The notes under the pieces: generated by a model
The model's database searches: none
The model's input: only the letters and a program-made list of their open reading frames with translations
What the model was told of the DNA's origin: nothing
Position numbers and translations under genes: made by a program
In this document: positions 1-7,764 of the stretch, in pieces
How the letters are laid out: every line of letters begins with the position of its first letter
How positions within the stretch are numbered: position 1 is the first letter of the stretch
From: Mesorhizobium plurifarium
GTDB taxonomy: Bacteria > Pseudomonadota > Alphaproteobacteria > Rhizobiales > Rhizobiaceae
Assembly: GCA_000824785.1 (NCBI GenBank)
Contig: CCNB01000004.1
Coordinates: forward strand, 494,538-547,609
Reading direction: 5' to 3'
DNA length: 53,072 bases

Positions 1-56
1 CGGAAGCGCAGGAAGCCGCCATTTGTAGGCCGGCCTCACCCGAATATCGGCACACC
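1..56. repeat. Dispersed repeat copy A, cut by the window edge
   Basis: This stretch matches a second copy at about 35872-35926: both contain GCCGCCATT, then the block AGGCCGGCCTCACCCGAATA, then a CACC end. In both places the element begins directly after the stop codon of a minus-strand gene. It is probably one of the non-coding interspersed elements common in rhizobia. Its left end lies outside the window. Confidence 0.6.
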
Positions 57-788
57 TTATCCCAGCGTCTCTTTGAAGAACGTCGTAAGCCGCTTCCAGT
101 GCCGCTCGGCGCCCGCCTCGTCATAGACGCTGTGATCCTTGACGCACCAGCCATGGCCGACGCCGACATAGTTCTCGATCATGTGGTCGACCTCTGCCAC
201 CCTGAGCGCCTCCGCCAGCCGTGCCGACTGCTCGGGCGGGAAGCTGCGGTCGATGCCGGCAACCCCGACATAGACGCGCGCCTTGATCGAGGCCGCCTTG
301 CGGTGCGGACTGTCGGGCGCGTCGCTGGCGAGATTGCCGCCGTGAAAACTCGCCGCCGCGACGATACGGTCGGGATGGGTAGCCGCCGCGTTCAGCGCCC
401 GCGCGCCGCCCATGCAATAGCCGACGACGCCGACCGGCCCGTCAATGCCTTCGGCCGCGAACGCGTCGAGGAAGGCCGCGCTGTCGCGAATGGTCATCTC
501 CTGCGTCGTGCCGGTCACCAGCGCCATCAATTTGGTCTTGGTTTCCTCCACCGAAAAGGCGGTCTTGGCGTCGAACGGCCCATAGGGTGCGTTGCGGTAA
601 AACAGATCGGGCACGAGCACGGCATAGCCGTCGCCTGAGAGCTGTTCGGCCATCTCGTCGAGCGCTGGGCGCGGCCCGAAAGCGTCCATATAGAGGATGA
701 CGCCGGCGCTGGCCTTGGTGGCCGGTCGAAAAAGCCCCGCCTTCGCCTTGCCGTCTGTTGTTTCGATCTCGATCTGCTTTCCGGCCAT
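57..788 (-). CDS. Dienelactone hydrolase family protein
   Basis: A 243-residue alpha/beta hydrolase of the dienelactone hydrolase family, cytosolic. The nucleophile motif GYCMGG places the catalytic Cys at about residue 125; the likely triad partners are Asp180 (AGID) and His212 (GVGHGWC). Family members hydrolyse dienelactones or other small esters; the substrate here is unknown. I chose the ATG at 788 over an upstream in-frame start at 860 because a GGAGAG ribosome-binding site precedes 788 at good spacing and the family begins there. It is the last of three minus-strand genes (MttB, QueG-like protein, this one), which may mean co-transcription, but no role in methyl transfer is evident. 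Confidence 0.88.
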   Translation of the reverse strand: MAGKQIEIETTDGKAKAGLFRPATKASAGVILYMDAFGPRPALDEMAEQLSGDGYAVLVPDLFYRNAPYGPFDAKTAFSVEETKTKLMALVTGTTQEMTIRDSAAFLDAFAAEGIDGPVGVVGYCMGGARALNAAATHPDRIVAAASFHGGNLASDAPDSPHRKAASIKARVYVGVAGIDRSFPPEQSARLAEALRVAEVDHMIENYVGVGHGWCVKDHSVYDEAGAERHWKRLTTFFKETLG

Positions 789-895
789 GATGCTCTCCGT
801 TGCGTACCGCGCGATAGATATCGGCACGCGCCGTTCCGGCAAGCCATTCCCGGAGCGCATTGTTCAAGATTTCGTGCGAACGGCGGCTCCTCTCG

Positions 896-1585
896 TCACA
901 GCTTGGCAAAGGCCGCCATGTGAAAGGCCTGCACCTCAGGCGGATAGCGATAGCTCGTGCCATAGGGGCAGGCGTTGCGGTCCAGACAGCCGCTGCTCCG
1001 GCAGGGCACGCCTTGAGGTCCGCGGACATGGGCAAGACAGGCTTCATGGGCAAAGCCTTGCCCGGAATAGGCGTCCATCGGGCAGGATTTCAAGCACGGT
1101 TTATCGACACATGTGTCGCAAAGATGAATCGCTTCGTGAGGCTCGGGGAAAGGAAGCTGGTCCTCGAACAGCAATGCGCCGCGATAGGCATGCCAAAGCC
1201 CATATCGCGGATGCATGAGGATGCCGAGCGGCGACGGCTTCAGCCCCTCCGCCCGCATCGCCCATTGCTGGAACGGCAGATAGGGCCGGTCTGAAGGCGA
1301 CACGGCGCGGGCGCCGAACTCTTGCGCGACCGCGCCGATCACCTCGCGCGACCAGCTGTCGAGCGGATTGGCGATGTCCCTCGCCTGTCGTTCCCGCCAG
1401 CGCTGGAAATGCGGCCAGGGCGCCGCGCCCGCCTGTCCGATGAGCAGCACCGATCTGGCCGGCCCGCCGGAAAATCCGGCAGGCGCCGTCTCATCGTCGC
1501 CAAAGCTGAAACCGCCGCGAAGGATCAGACCGTTGGCCGCGAGCGCGGCCGCAATCTCCTCGACCGTGCCGCGGGAAAAAGTCAT
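896..1585 (-). CDS. QueG/RdhA-like iron-sulfur protein (ferredoxin-like)
   Basis: A 229-residue protein. The C-terminal third holds two iron-sulfur motifs: C156-x2-C159-x4-C164-x3-C168, then Cys183, Cys195, Cys200 and Cys206. The middle (about 100-145: a PYLPFQQWAMRA segment, then a HPRYGLWHAYRG segment) resembles the core before the ferredoxin domain in epoxyqueuosine reductase QueG and reductive dehalogenases, which bind a corrinoid in a nitroreductase-like fold. It is much shorter than QueG (about 350 residues) and lacks its C-terminal repeats, so tRNA modification is unlikely. It lies 89 bp downstream of mttB on the same strand, suggesting an electron-transfer or corrinoid-reduction job there. 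That is inference; the QueG likeness is by eye. A GGAAGGG site precedes the ATG. Confidence 0.75.
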   Translation of the reverse strand: MTFSRGTVEEIAAALAANGLILRGGFSFGDDETAPAGFSGGPARSVLLIGQAGAAPWPHFQRWRERQARDIANPLDSWSREVIGAVAQEFGARAVSPSDRPYLPFQQWAMRAEGLKPSPLGILMHPRYGLWHAYRGALLFEDQLPFPEPHEAIHLCDTCVDKPCLKSCPMDAYSGQGFAHEACLAHVRGPQGVPCRSSGCLDRNACPYGTSYRYPPEVQAFHMAAFAKL

Positions 1586-1674
1586 CCCTTCCGGTCCGGG
1601 TCGGAGAACGCGCTCCGCCAGACTTCCTTGTGGATGATGTTGGCGACTTTAGCCCGGCCTGACTCGGGCTCCTT

Positions 1675-3249
1675 TCACGTGAAGGCGTCGGCCATCGAAC
1701 CCTTCTTCTTGGCGATGAAGTCCTTCAGCGCCTCGTCGATGGCGGGATCGAGATGCGGCGCCTCGTAGCTTTCCAGCCAGCGGCGGGCAAGCTCGTTGGC
1801 GCGCTGCGGCGCGGTCTTCTCGCCTTCGGCCAGCCACTGCTCGTAGGAATTGTTGTCGGCGATGTTGGAGCGGTAGAAGGCGGTCTGGAAGTTCGCCTGC
1901 GTGTGGTCGCAGCCGAGATAATGGCTGCCCGGCCCGACCTGGCGGATGGCATCCATCGCCTGGCCGTTTTCCGACAGGTCGACGCCCTCGCAGAATTTCT
2001 GCTGCATGCCGAGCTGGTCGATGTCCATCATGAATTTTTCGTAGCAGGAGGCGAGACCGCCCTCGAGCCAGCCCGCCGAATGCAGCACGAAATTGGTGCC
2101 GGCGAGGATCGTCGAGTTGAGCGTGTTGGCGCTCTCATAGGCCGCCTGCGCGTCCGGGATCTTCGAGGCGCAGAGCGAACCGCCGGTACGGAACGGTAAG
2201 CCGAGCCGCCGCGCGAGCTGTGCCGCGCCGTAGGAGACCAGCGACGGCTCCGGCGTGCCGAAGGTCGGCGCACCGGACTGCATCGAGATCGAGGACGCGA
2301 AGGTGCCGAACAGCACCGGCGCGCCGGGCCGGATCAGCTGCGTGAACGAGGCGCCGGCGAGCACTTCGGCCAGCACCTGCGTCAGCGTGCCGGCGACCGT
2401 GACCGGGCTCATCGCGCCGGCCAGGATGAAGGGGGTGACGATGCAGGCCTGGTTGTGGCGCGAATAGACTTTCAGCGCGCCGAGCATGGTCTCGTCGAAC
2501 ACCATCGGCGAGTTGGCGTTGATCAGGCTGGTCAGCACCGTGTTGTTCTCGACGAAGTCGTCGCCGAACACGAGCTTGGCCATCGCCACCGTGTCCTCGG
2601 CCCGCTCCGGCGCCGTCACCGAACCCATGAACGGCTTGTCCGAGTAGCGGATATGCGCATAGATCATATCGAGGTGGCGCTTGTTGACCGGCACGTCGAC
2701 CGGCTCGCACACCGTGCCGCCCGAATGGTGGATCGACGGCGCCATATAGGCGAGCTTCACGAAATTCTGGAAATCCTCGATCGTCGCATAGCGGCGGTTG
2801 CCGTCGAGGTCGCGCACGAAGGGCGGGCCGTAGACCGGTGCGAAGACGGTCGCATTGCCGCCGATCTGCACCGAGCGTTCCGGGTTGCGCGCATGCTGGG
2901 TGTAGATCGAAGGCGCGGTCTTCAACAGCGAGCGGCAGAGGCCCTTCGGGAAGTGCACGCGCTCGCCCTTGACGTCGGCGCCGGCCTCCTTCCACAGCGC
3001 CAGCGCCTCGGCGTCATCGCGAAAAATGATGCCGGTTTCTTCCAGCACCGTGTCGGTGTTCTTCTCGATCAGCGCCAGGCCTTCCTCGTTGAGGACCTCG
3101 TAGACGTTGATCTTGCGCTTGATGTAGGTGAGCTGGGTGCCCGGACCGCCGCCCGAACGGGCAGCACGGCGTGCCGCCGCGCCGCCGCTGGCGCCGCGTC
3201 CGCGCCGTCCACCCGACGCTTCCTGCTCGACTGCCGCGTTATCGCTCAT
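1675..3249 (-). CDS. mttB: Trimethylamine methyltransferase (MttB) family protein, pyrrolysine-free
   Basis: A 524-residue member of the MttB family, TIM-barrel enzymes that transfer a methyl group from a quaternary or tertiary amine to the Co(I) of a corrinoid protein. The reading frame is continuous, with no in-frame TAG, so this is the non-pyrrolysine branch that includes glycine betaine methyltransferase MtgB of Desulfitobacterium. Trimethylamine itself is therefore an unlikely substrate; a quaternary amine such as glycine betaine or proline betaine is more plausible. Residues 12-37 form an unusual Arg/Gly-rich leader (GGRRGRG and more) before the family start near TYIKRK. It is divergent from the corrinoid protein gene across a 270-bp shared promoter. 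No betaine transporter is adjacent. Confidence 0.92.
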   Translation of the reverse strand: MSDNAAVEQEASGGRRGRGASGGAAARRAARSGGGPGTQLTYIKRKINVYEVLNEEGLALIEKNTDTVLEETGIIFRDDAEALALWKEAGADVKGERVHFPKGLCRSLLKTAPSIYTQHARNPERSVQIGGNATVFAPVYGPPFVRDLDGNRRYATIEDFQNFVKLAYMAPSIHHSGGTVCEPVDVPVNKRHLDMIYAHIRYSDKPFMGSVTAPERAEDTVAMAKLVFGDDFVENNTVLTSLINANSPMVFDETMLGALKVYSRHNQACIVTPFILAGAMSPVTVAGTLTQVLAEVLAGASFTQLIRPGAPVLFGTFASSISMQSGAPTFGTPEPSLVSYGAAQLARRLGLPFRTGGSLCASKIPDAQAAYESANTLNSTILAGTNFVLHSAGWLEGGLASCYEKFMMDIDQLGMQQKFCEGVDLSENGQAMDAIRQVGPGSHYLGCDHTQANFQTAFYRSNIADNNSYEQWLAEGEKTAPQRANELARRWLESYEAPHLDPAIDEALKDFIAKKKGSMADAFT

Positions 3250-3519
3250 GATCGTTCTTCCTATAACTTGGCCTGAATTGGCTGGGGCGGCCCATCGTCG
3301 CCGCTTCTTGCCGGATCGTAGCCATGCACCCTATTGGAAACGGCCAGCCAGCGCCAACGCCTGTCGCAAAATCGACAAGAAAAGCGCCAATTTTTCAGTC
3401 GCTTTCCTTTTGCGGGAAGTCGCAAATCAGCTATGGCTAGCTTGCCCTCGCGGGTTAGGTATTGGCGCATTGATTTTTAGGCTGCCGCAGTGGATCCGAG
3501 CAGCAAGGAGCCCGAGAAT
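3250..3519. promoter_or_regulatory. Divergent promoter region of mttB and the corrinoid-protein gene
   Basis: A 270-bp gap between the two start codons. It holds a perfect inverted repeat TGTCG-N6-CGACA at 3362-3377 and a second, TTTGCG-N6-CGCAAA, at 3409-3426. Two direct half-sites AGTCGC begin at 3397 and 3418, exactly 21 bp apart and 123 and 102 bp before the corrinoid-protein start. TGTCGC-type half-sites in 21-bp direct repeat are, from memory, how the GATase1-AraC regulator ArgR of Pseudomonas aeruginosa binds. A regulator of that family is encoded at 18115-19116. I could not assign -10/-35 boxes with confidence. Confidence 0.65.
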
Positions 3520-4218
3520 ATGTCCGACGACGAGATCATCCTTTCCGAGCTTTCCGACGACGAACTCGTGCAGCAGATGCATGACGACCTCTATGACGGT
3601 CTGAAGGAAGAGATCGAGGAAGGCACCAACATCCTTCTGGAGCGCGGCTGGCAGCCTTATACGGTGCTGACCGAAGCGCTGGTCGAGGGAATGCGCATCG
3701 TCGGCGAGGACTTCCGTGACGGCATCCTGTTCGTGCCGGAAGTGCTGCTCTCGGCCAACGCCATGAAGGCCGGCATGGCCATCCTGCGTCCCCTGCTTGC
3801 CGCTACAGGCGCGCCCAAGCAGGGCAAGATGGTGATCGGCACCGTCAAGGGCGACATTCACGACATCGGAAAGAACCTCGTCGGCATGATGATGGAAGGC
3901 GCCGGCTTCGACGTCATCGACCTAGGCATCAACAACGCGGTCGAGAAATATCTGGACGCCATCGAGCAGCACCAGCCCGACATCATCGGCATGTCGGCGC
4001 TGCTCACCACCACCATGCCCTATATGAAGGTCGTCATCGACACGATGAAGGAAAAGGGCATCCGCGACGATTATGTCGTCCTGGTCGGCGGCGCGCCGCT
4101 CAACGAGGAATTCGGCAAGGCCGTCGGCGCCGATGCCTATTGCCGCGACGCGGCTGTGGCCGTCGAGACGGCCAAGGATTTCATGAAGCGCAAGCACAAC
4201 GTTCGCGCTTCCGCCTGA
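3520..4218 (+). CDS. mtbC: Methyltransferase cognate corrinoid protein (MtbC/MtgC type)
   Basis: A 232-residue B12-binding protein that should carry the methyl group between the MttB-type and the methyl-THF methyltransferases. The N-terminal helical cap covers about residues 12-95; the Rossmann domain carries the base-off/His-on motif D112-x-H114-x2-G117 in KGDIHDIGKN, then SALLTTTM and a GG loop. ATG 3520 is chosen over an upstream GTG at 3490 because AAGGAG lies at 3505-3510. The first 34 residues hold 14 Asp/Glu and almost no basic residues, in contrast with Arg-rich tails on its predicted partners. The gene ends at a strong terminator (4246-4275). Confidence 0.92.
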   Translation: MSDDEIILSELSDDELVQQMHDDLYDGLKEEIEEGTNILLERGWQPYTVLTEALVEGMRIVGEDFRDGILFVPEVLLSANAMKAGMAILRPLLAATGAPKQGKMVIGTVKGDIHDIGKNLVGMMMEGAGFDVIDLGINNAVEKYLDAIEQHQPDIIGMSALLTTTMPYMKVVIDTMKEKGIRDDYVVLVGGAPLNEEFGKAVGADAYCRDAAVAVETAKDFMKRKHNVRASA

Positions 4219-4245
4219 CCCAAGGCATCAGGATGGATCGAGAAG

Positions 4246-4275
4246 AAAAGCCGCGCCTTGCAGCGCGGCTTTTTT
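4246..4275. terminator. Rho-independent terminator, probably bidirectional
   Basis: Perfect 11-bp stem AAAAGCCGCGC / GCGCGGCTTTT with a 6-nt loop, followed by a T-run on the plus strand and preceded by A-residues that serve the minus strand. It lies between the convergent corrinoid-protein gene and the small lipoprotein gene, so it can end both. Confidence 0.88.
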
Positions 4276-4303
4276 GTTCCCAGATGATGGACGAGGCTGC
4301 CGA

Positions 4304-4438
4304 TCAATTGACAGTGTCTTTGACCGCCCTTGCCGTCGATTTGACGTCCTTGCCTACGCCCCGGATGGTGTTGGCGCAGGCGGTGAGTGCAAGCGCGCAA
4401 GCCAGGATGGCGATTGGCGCGATGCGTAGCAGTTTCAT
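4304..4438 (-). CDS. Entericidin-like small lipoprotein
   Basis: A 44-residue lipoprotein precursor beginning MKLLRIAPIAILACALAL. A basic start, a hydrophobic stretch and the lipobox L18-T-A-C21 mark Cys21 as the lipidated residue. The mature part (ANTIRGVGKDVKSTARAV) matches the entericidin A/B pattern of a short amphipathic peptide with an N-T-x-R-G-x-G-K-D core. Ala at +2 suggests outer-membrane sorting. A GGGAGA site precedes the ATG. In enterobacteria such peptides form a toxin/antidote pair; in rhizobia single copies of unknown role are common. It interrupts the methyl-transfer region on the opposite strand and is probably unrelated to it. Confidence 0.82.
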   Translation of the reverse strand: MKLLRIAPIAILACALALTACANTIRGVGKDVKSTARAVKDTVN

Positions 4439-4494
4439 GGACGGTGTCTCCCTCGACAGATATTAAGCCCCGCAGCGAAAGCCGGCCCGACTTG

Positions 4495-5124
4495 GTGAAG
4501 ACGCAAAAAACGGAACCGAATCAAACAGACAGGCTGCTCGTCATCGCCTGCGGGATGATTGCGCGCGAAGTTTTGGCCGTCAAGCAACAGCTAAAGCTCG
4601 ACCATCTCGAGCTGACCTGCCTGCCGGCCGAGTTCCATTTCTATCCGGACCGCATCGCGCCGGCGATGGACAAGGCGATCGAGAAAGCCAAGGCGGAAGG
4701 CTACCGGCAGATCTTCGTCGGCTACGCCGATTGCGGCACCGGAGGCCTGCTCGACCGCGTCATCGAGAAACACGGTGTCGAGCGCATGGCCGGGCCGCAT
4801 TGCTTTGCCTTCTACCAAGGCGCGGAGGCCTATGCGAAGGTCGCCGACGACGACATGATGTCGTTCTACATGACCGACTTCCTCTGCCGCCAGTTCGAGG
4901 CCTTCTTCATCAAGCCGCTCGGCCTCGACCGGCATCCGGAGCTGATCAAGGATTATTTCGGCAACTACGAGAAGCTGATCTATCTCGCCCAGACCGACGA
5001 TCCGGAGCTCGACAAGGTCGCCGAGAAAGCCGCGGCCATGCTCGGCCTGGTGTATGAACGCCGCTCGACCGGCTATGGCGACCTGACCAGCGAACTGGCG
5101 CGGGCGGCACGCAGCACCGCCTGA
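4495..5124 (+). CDS. DUF1638 domain protein of the methyl-transfer region
   Basis: About 209 residues of DUF1638 (PF07796), a family often found beside corrinoid methyltransferase genes in methanogens and proteobacteria, with no settled function. Conserved Cys/His positions are visible: ACGMIA near the N-terminus, then a CLPAEFHFYP segment, GYADCGTGG and GPHCFAFYQG, consistent with a metal or cofactor site. The start is uncertain. The open frame extends to 4387, but that part overlaps the lipoprotein promoter on the other strand; GTG 4495 lies just before the first conserved segment. No strong ribosome-binding site is visible. It converges on the epimerase gene. Confidence 0.78.
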   Translation: MKTQKTEPNQTDRLLVIACGMIAREVLAVKQQLKLDHLELTCLPAEFHFYPDRIAPAMDKAIEKAKAEGYRQIFVGYADCGTGGLLDRVIEKHGVERMAGPHCFAFYQGAEAYAKVADDDMMSFYMTDFLCRQFEAFFIKPLGLDRHPELIKDYFGNYEKLIYLAQTDDPELDKVAEKAAAMLGLVYERRSTGYGDLTSELARAARSTA

Positions 5125-5136
5125 GAAGGCTGGCCT

Positions 5137-6051
5137 TCAGACCTCCGCTTCCAGCGCGGCAAGCACGTCGGCAAAGCTCGTCTTGCAGACGAAGCCCAGT
5201 CGCTCCCGCGCGCGCGACGGATCGTAGACGCGGTCGATCGACGAAAACATCGTCCAGCCCTTCTTCGCATAGAGCCGGGGATAATCCGGGAAATAGCACG
5301 CGACGACGGACGGCGCGTCCGCGATCAGCTCGGCGCAATCCTGCGGCCTGAACGGCGTCGGCGCCGAGACGATGAAGACGTCAAAACCCAGGCTCGGCCC
5401 ACTCCCCAACGCCGCGACATGCGCCTCGGCCGCGTCCTCCACCGTCAGCCTGCGGAACAGCAATTCGTTGGCCTTGGTGTTGGCGTCCGATTGCTCGATC
5501 GCATGCGCCATGTCGTCCGCCTCGGGAAAGAAGCGCGCGGTGCGCAACACCACCACCGGCAATCCGTGTTCAAGGTGGTAGAGGCGGCACAGATGCTCGG
5601 CCGAAAGCTTCGTCACGCCATAGATGTTGCGCGGCTCCGGCGACATCTCCTCCGTCAGCCAAGCGGCCTTGCGCGCGCCGCCCTGGAAGCCGGCGCGGAT
5701 CGCCTGCGAGATCATCAGCGACGTCGTCGAGGTGAAGACGAAGCGCTCGATGCCGCAGGCCACGGCCGCGTCGAGGAGGTTGAGCGTCCCCTGGACGTTG
5801 GTTGCAACGAAATCCGTGTTCTCGAAATGCTCGATGTTCGGCTTGTGCAGCGCGCCGCTGTGAATGATGGCCTCGATGCGATTGTCGCGGACAGTTCCGA
5901 AGACCAGGTCGCGGTCTGCGACCGAGCCGACGACTTGCGTGCGCGCCGAGAGAACCGGATCGAGACCGACCACCTCATGGCCGAGCGCTTCCAATCGTGG
6001 CTGGAGCGCGCTGCCCAGCCATCCGGACGATCCCGTGAGCAATATCCGCAT
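5137..6051 (-). CDS. NAD-dependent epimerase/dehydratase (extended SDR)
   Basis: A 304-residue extended short-chain dehydrogenase/reductase, the UDP-glucose-4-epimerase-like superfamily. The N-terminal dinucleotide motif is GSSGWLG at residues 7-13; the catalytic YGVTK (Tyr-x3-Lys) follows a TSTTS serine segment. Such enzymes act on nucleotide sugars or related polyols in the cytosol; the substrate cannot be read from sequence. ATG 6051 starts MRILLTGSSG, the normal family beginning; an in-frame GTG at 6078 would add nine atypical residues. Its link to the surrounding C1 genes is unclear. Confidence 0.85.
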   Translation of the reverse strand: MRILLTGSSGWLGSALQPRLEALGHEVVGLDPVLSARTQVVGSVADRDLVFGTVRDNRIEAIIHSGALHKPNIEHFENTDFVATNVQGTLNLLDAAVACGIERFVFTSTTSLMISQAIRAGFQGGARKAAWLTEEMSPEPRNIYGVTKLSAEHLCRLYHLEHGLPVVVLRTARFFPEADDMAHAIEQSDANTKANELLFRRLTVEDAAEAHVAALGSGPSLGFDVFIVSAPTPFRPQDCAELIADAPSVVACYFPDYPRLYAKKGWTMFSSIDRVYDPSRARERLGFVCKTSFADVLAALEAEV

Positions 6052-6176
6052 CGATCGAACGCCATTTTTTCCGAGCACACGCTGTTAAGCACGGATGACA
6101 GGCGAGCGCGAACCGGTAAGTTGTGCGCCGGTGACGAAAAGAACTGTTCCAGCCATCGATTTGAGGAAACGATTTC

Positions 6177-6752
6177 ATGACCCCTCGCCTGCTTTTTGCC
6201 GTCTTCGGCCTCATCGCCCTCACCTTGCCCGCCCATGCCGACGGCGAAGTGCAGAAGCTGATCACCGCCGCCGACAAGGCGCGGCTGGATAAGTATGGCG
6301 AAACGCGCAAAGCGGCCCTCGAAGAGGCCAAGGCCGGCAATCCCTCCGAGGTCAAGCAGTTGGATGACCTGCTCGCCAGGCCGCTCGTCGCTTTCTCAGA
6401 CAAGGACCTCACCGGCAACTGGAAGTGCCGCACCATCAAGGCGGGCGGCATCAGCCCGCTCGTCATCTATGGCTGGTTCAAGTGCAAGGTGACCGACGAC
6501 GGCTCCGGCTGGCGGCTTACCAAGACCAGCGGCTCGCAACGCACCACCGGCCGCTTCTTCGACGATGGCGAGAAGCGCTCGATCTATCTCGGCTCTTTCT
6601 CGGTGAACAACGACAAGGCGAAGCCCTATGGCAGCGGTCCCGAAAGCGACCAGGTCGGCTACGCTTTCCGCAACAGCGCCACCGAATGGCGGATCGAATT
6701 CCCCGCGCCCTATTACGAATCGAAGCTCGACATCATGGAATTCAAGCGCTGA
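6177..6752 (+). CDS. Secreted DUF4893-like protein
   Basis: A 191-residue protein with a clear Sec signal peptide (MTPRLLFAVFGLIALTL, cleavage likely after AHA) and a mature domain of DUF4893 type, with two cysteines at GNWKCRTIK and WFKCKVTD that could form a disulfide in the periplasm. The function of the family is unknown. A GAGGAAACG site precedes the ATG. It is transcribed alone, 125 bp from the divergent epimerase gene, and is followed by the formyltransferase-like gene. Confidence 0.78.
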   Translation: MTPRLLFAVFGLIALTLPAHADGEVQKLITAADKARLDKYGETRKAALEEAKAGNPSEVKQLDDLLARPLVAFSDKDLTGNWKCRTIKAGGISPLVIYGWFKCKVTDDGSGWRLTKTSGSQRTTGRFFDDGEKRSIYLGSFSVNNDKAKPYGSGPESDQVGYAFRNSATEWRIEFPAPYYESKLDIMEFKR

Positions 6753-6837
6753 GCCGGGCTTTGGCGGCTGACCGAACGCCTCCGGCACACCAAGGATTAA
6801 CCCGCCCCGCATAGCATGCGCCCGGTTTTCCAAGCGG

Positions 6838-7629
6838 GTGCTTGCCGTGGCAGCGTCGGAATCGAGTACGCGACCAATCGTGGTCGTCACAGAAGGTGGC
6901 CCGCATATCTGGGCCATCGTCAATGCGCTTGCCGATCGGGCCGGTCCCGTCAACGTCATCCTCGAGAACCCCGAATCCAAAAAGCGCCTACTCATGGGCC
7001 GCGCCCGGCGGCAGGGCTGGGTCTCGGCCGTCGGTCAGCTCGGCACGATGGTGCTGACCAGGCTCGGCAAGCGCTTCCTGGCCGGTCACGCCGAGCGACT
7101 GATCGCCGAGGAAAAGCTCGCGACCGAGCCACGACAGGGCCAGACGATCATTCATGTGCCGTCAGCCAACGGGCCGGAATGCCTGAAGGAAATCGCCAGC
7201 ATCGGACCGGGTGTTGTGCTGCTTGCGGGCTGCAGACTGCTGTCGAAGGACATACTGGCCAGGATGCCTTGCCCGGTGCTCAACTACCATGCCGGCATCG
7301 CGCCGAAATATCGCGGCATGAATGGCGGCTACTGGGCGCTGGCCTCCGGCGACGCGCAGAACTTCGGCACGACCGTTCACCTGGTCGATGCCGGCGTCGA
7401 CACCGGCGGCGTGCTGAAGCAGGCGCGCGGCAGGCCCAAGACGGGCGACTCGATCGCCAGCTACGCGCTGCGCCAGGCGGCGTTTTCACGCGATATCTGC
7501 GTCGAAGCGGTGAAGAATGCGCTGGCCGGCAGACTGGAAACGATCGATCCCGGCCTGCCGTCGAAGCAATGGTATCACCCGACGATCTGGTTCTATCTCT
7601 GGACCGGCTTGACGAAGCGCGTCTGGTGA
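6838..7629 (+). CDS. Formyltransferase-fold protein (methionyl-tRNA formyltransferase-like)
   Basis: A 263-residue protein with the catalytic core of 10-formyl-THF-dependent formyltransferases: N149-x-H151 in LNYHAGIAPKYRG and the third residue Asp188 in VDAGVDTGG. It is shorter than methionyl-tRNA formyltransferase (about 310) and lacks that C-terminal barrel, so it is probably not Fmt; sugar-amine or small-molecule formyltransferases have this size. Cysteines at GPECLKE, AGCRLL and MPCPVL are seen. GTG 6838 is used; GTG 6847 is an equal alternative and no strong ribosome-binding site decides. Its place just before the folate genes is suggestive, but it is not clearly in their operon. Confidence 0.78.
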   Translation: MLAVAASESSTRPIVVVTEGGPHIWAIVNALADRAGPVNVILENPESKKRLLMGRARRQGWVSAVGQLGTMVLTRLGKRFLAGHAERLIAEEKLATEPRQGQTIIHVPSANGPECLKEIASIGPGVVLLAGCRLLSKDILARMPCPVLNYHAGIAPKYRGMNGGYWALASGDAQNFGTTVHLVDAGVDTGGVLKQARGRPKTGDSIASYALRQAAFSRDICVEAVKNALAGRLETIDPGLPSKQWYHPTIWFYLWTGLTKRVW

Positions 7630-7764
7630 TCAGCCGGCGACGCATTTCAGCATTCGCTTTGCGCCATCGTCAGCGTCGCTTTTGAAGGGGCGCGCGTCGT
7701 CCCATAACAAGCGGCCCAACAGCGCATGCGGCAATGCTCCAACATATCGAGGAGTTGAGAATTC

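Noticed and set aside
1675..3249. MttB as a pyrrolysine trimethylamine methyltransferase
   Set aside because: There is no in-frame TAG, and no pyl genes are seen; the protein belongs to the non-pyrrolysine branch.
3250..3519. Cobalamin or glycine riboswitch upstream of the corrinoid genes
   Set aside because: I could not find a B12-box or glycine-aptamer-like conserved core; the gap is explained better by protein-binding motifs.
7652..7680. Possible further GTCGC-type activator site before the virulence-factor/metV/metF genes
   Set aside because: CGTCGC is present, but the partner is 22 bp away, lacks the leading G, and the TTGCGG block is not in register.
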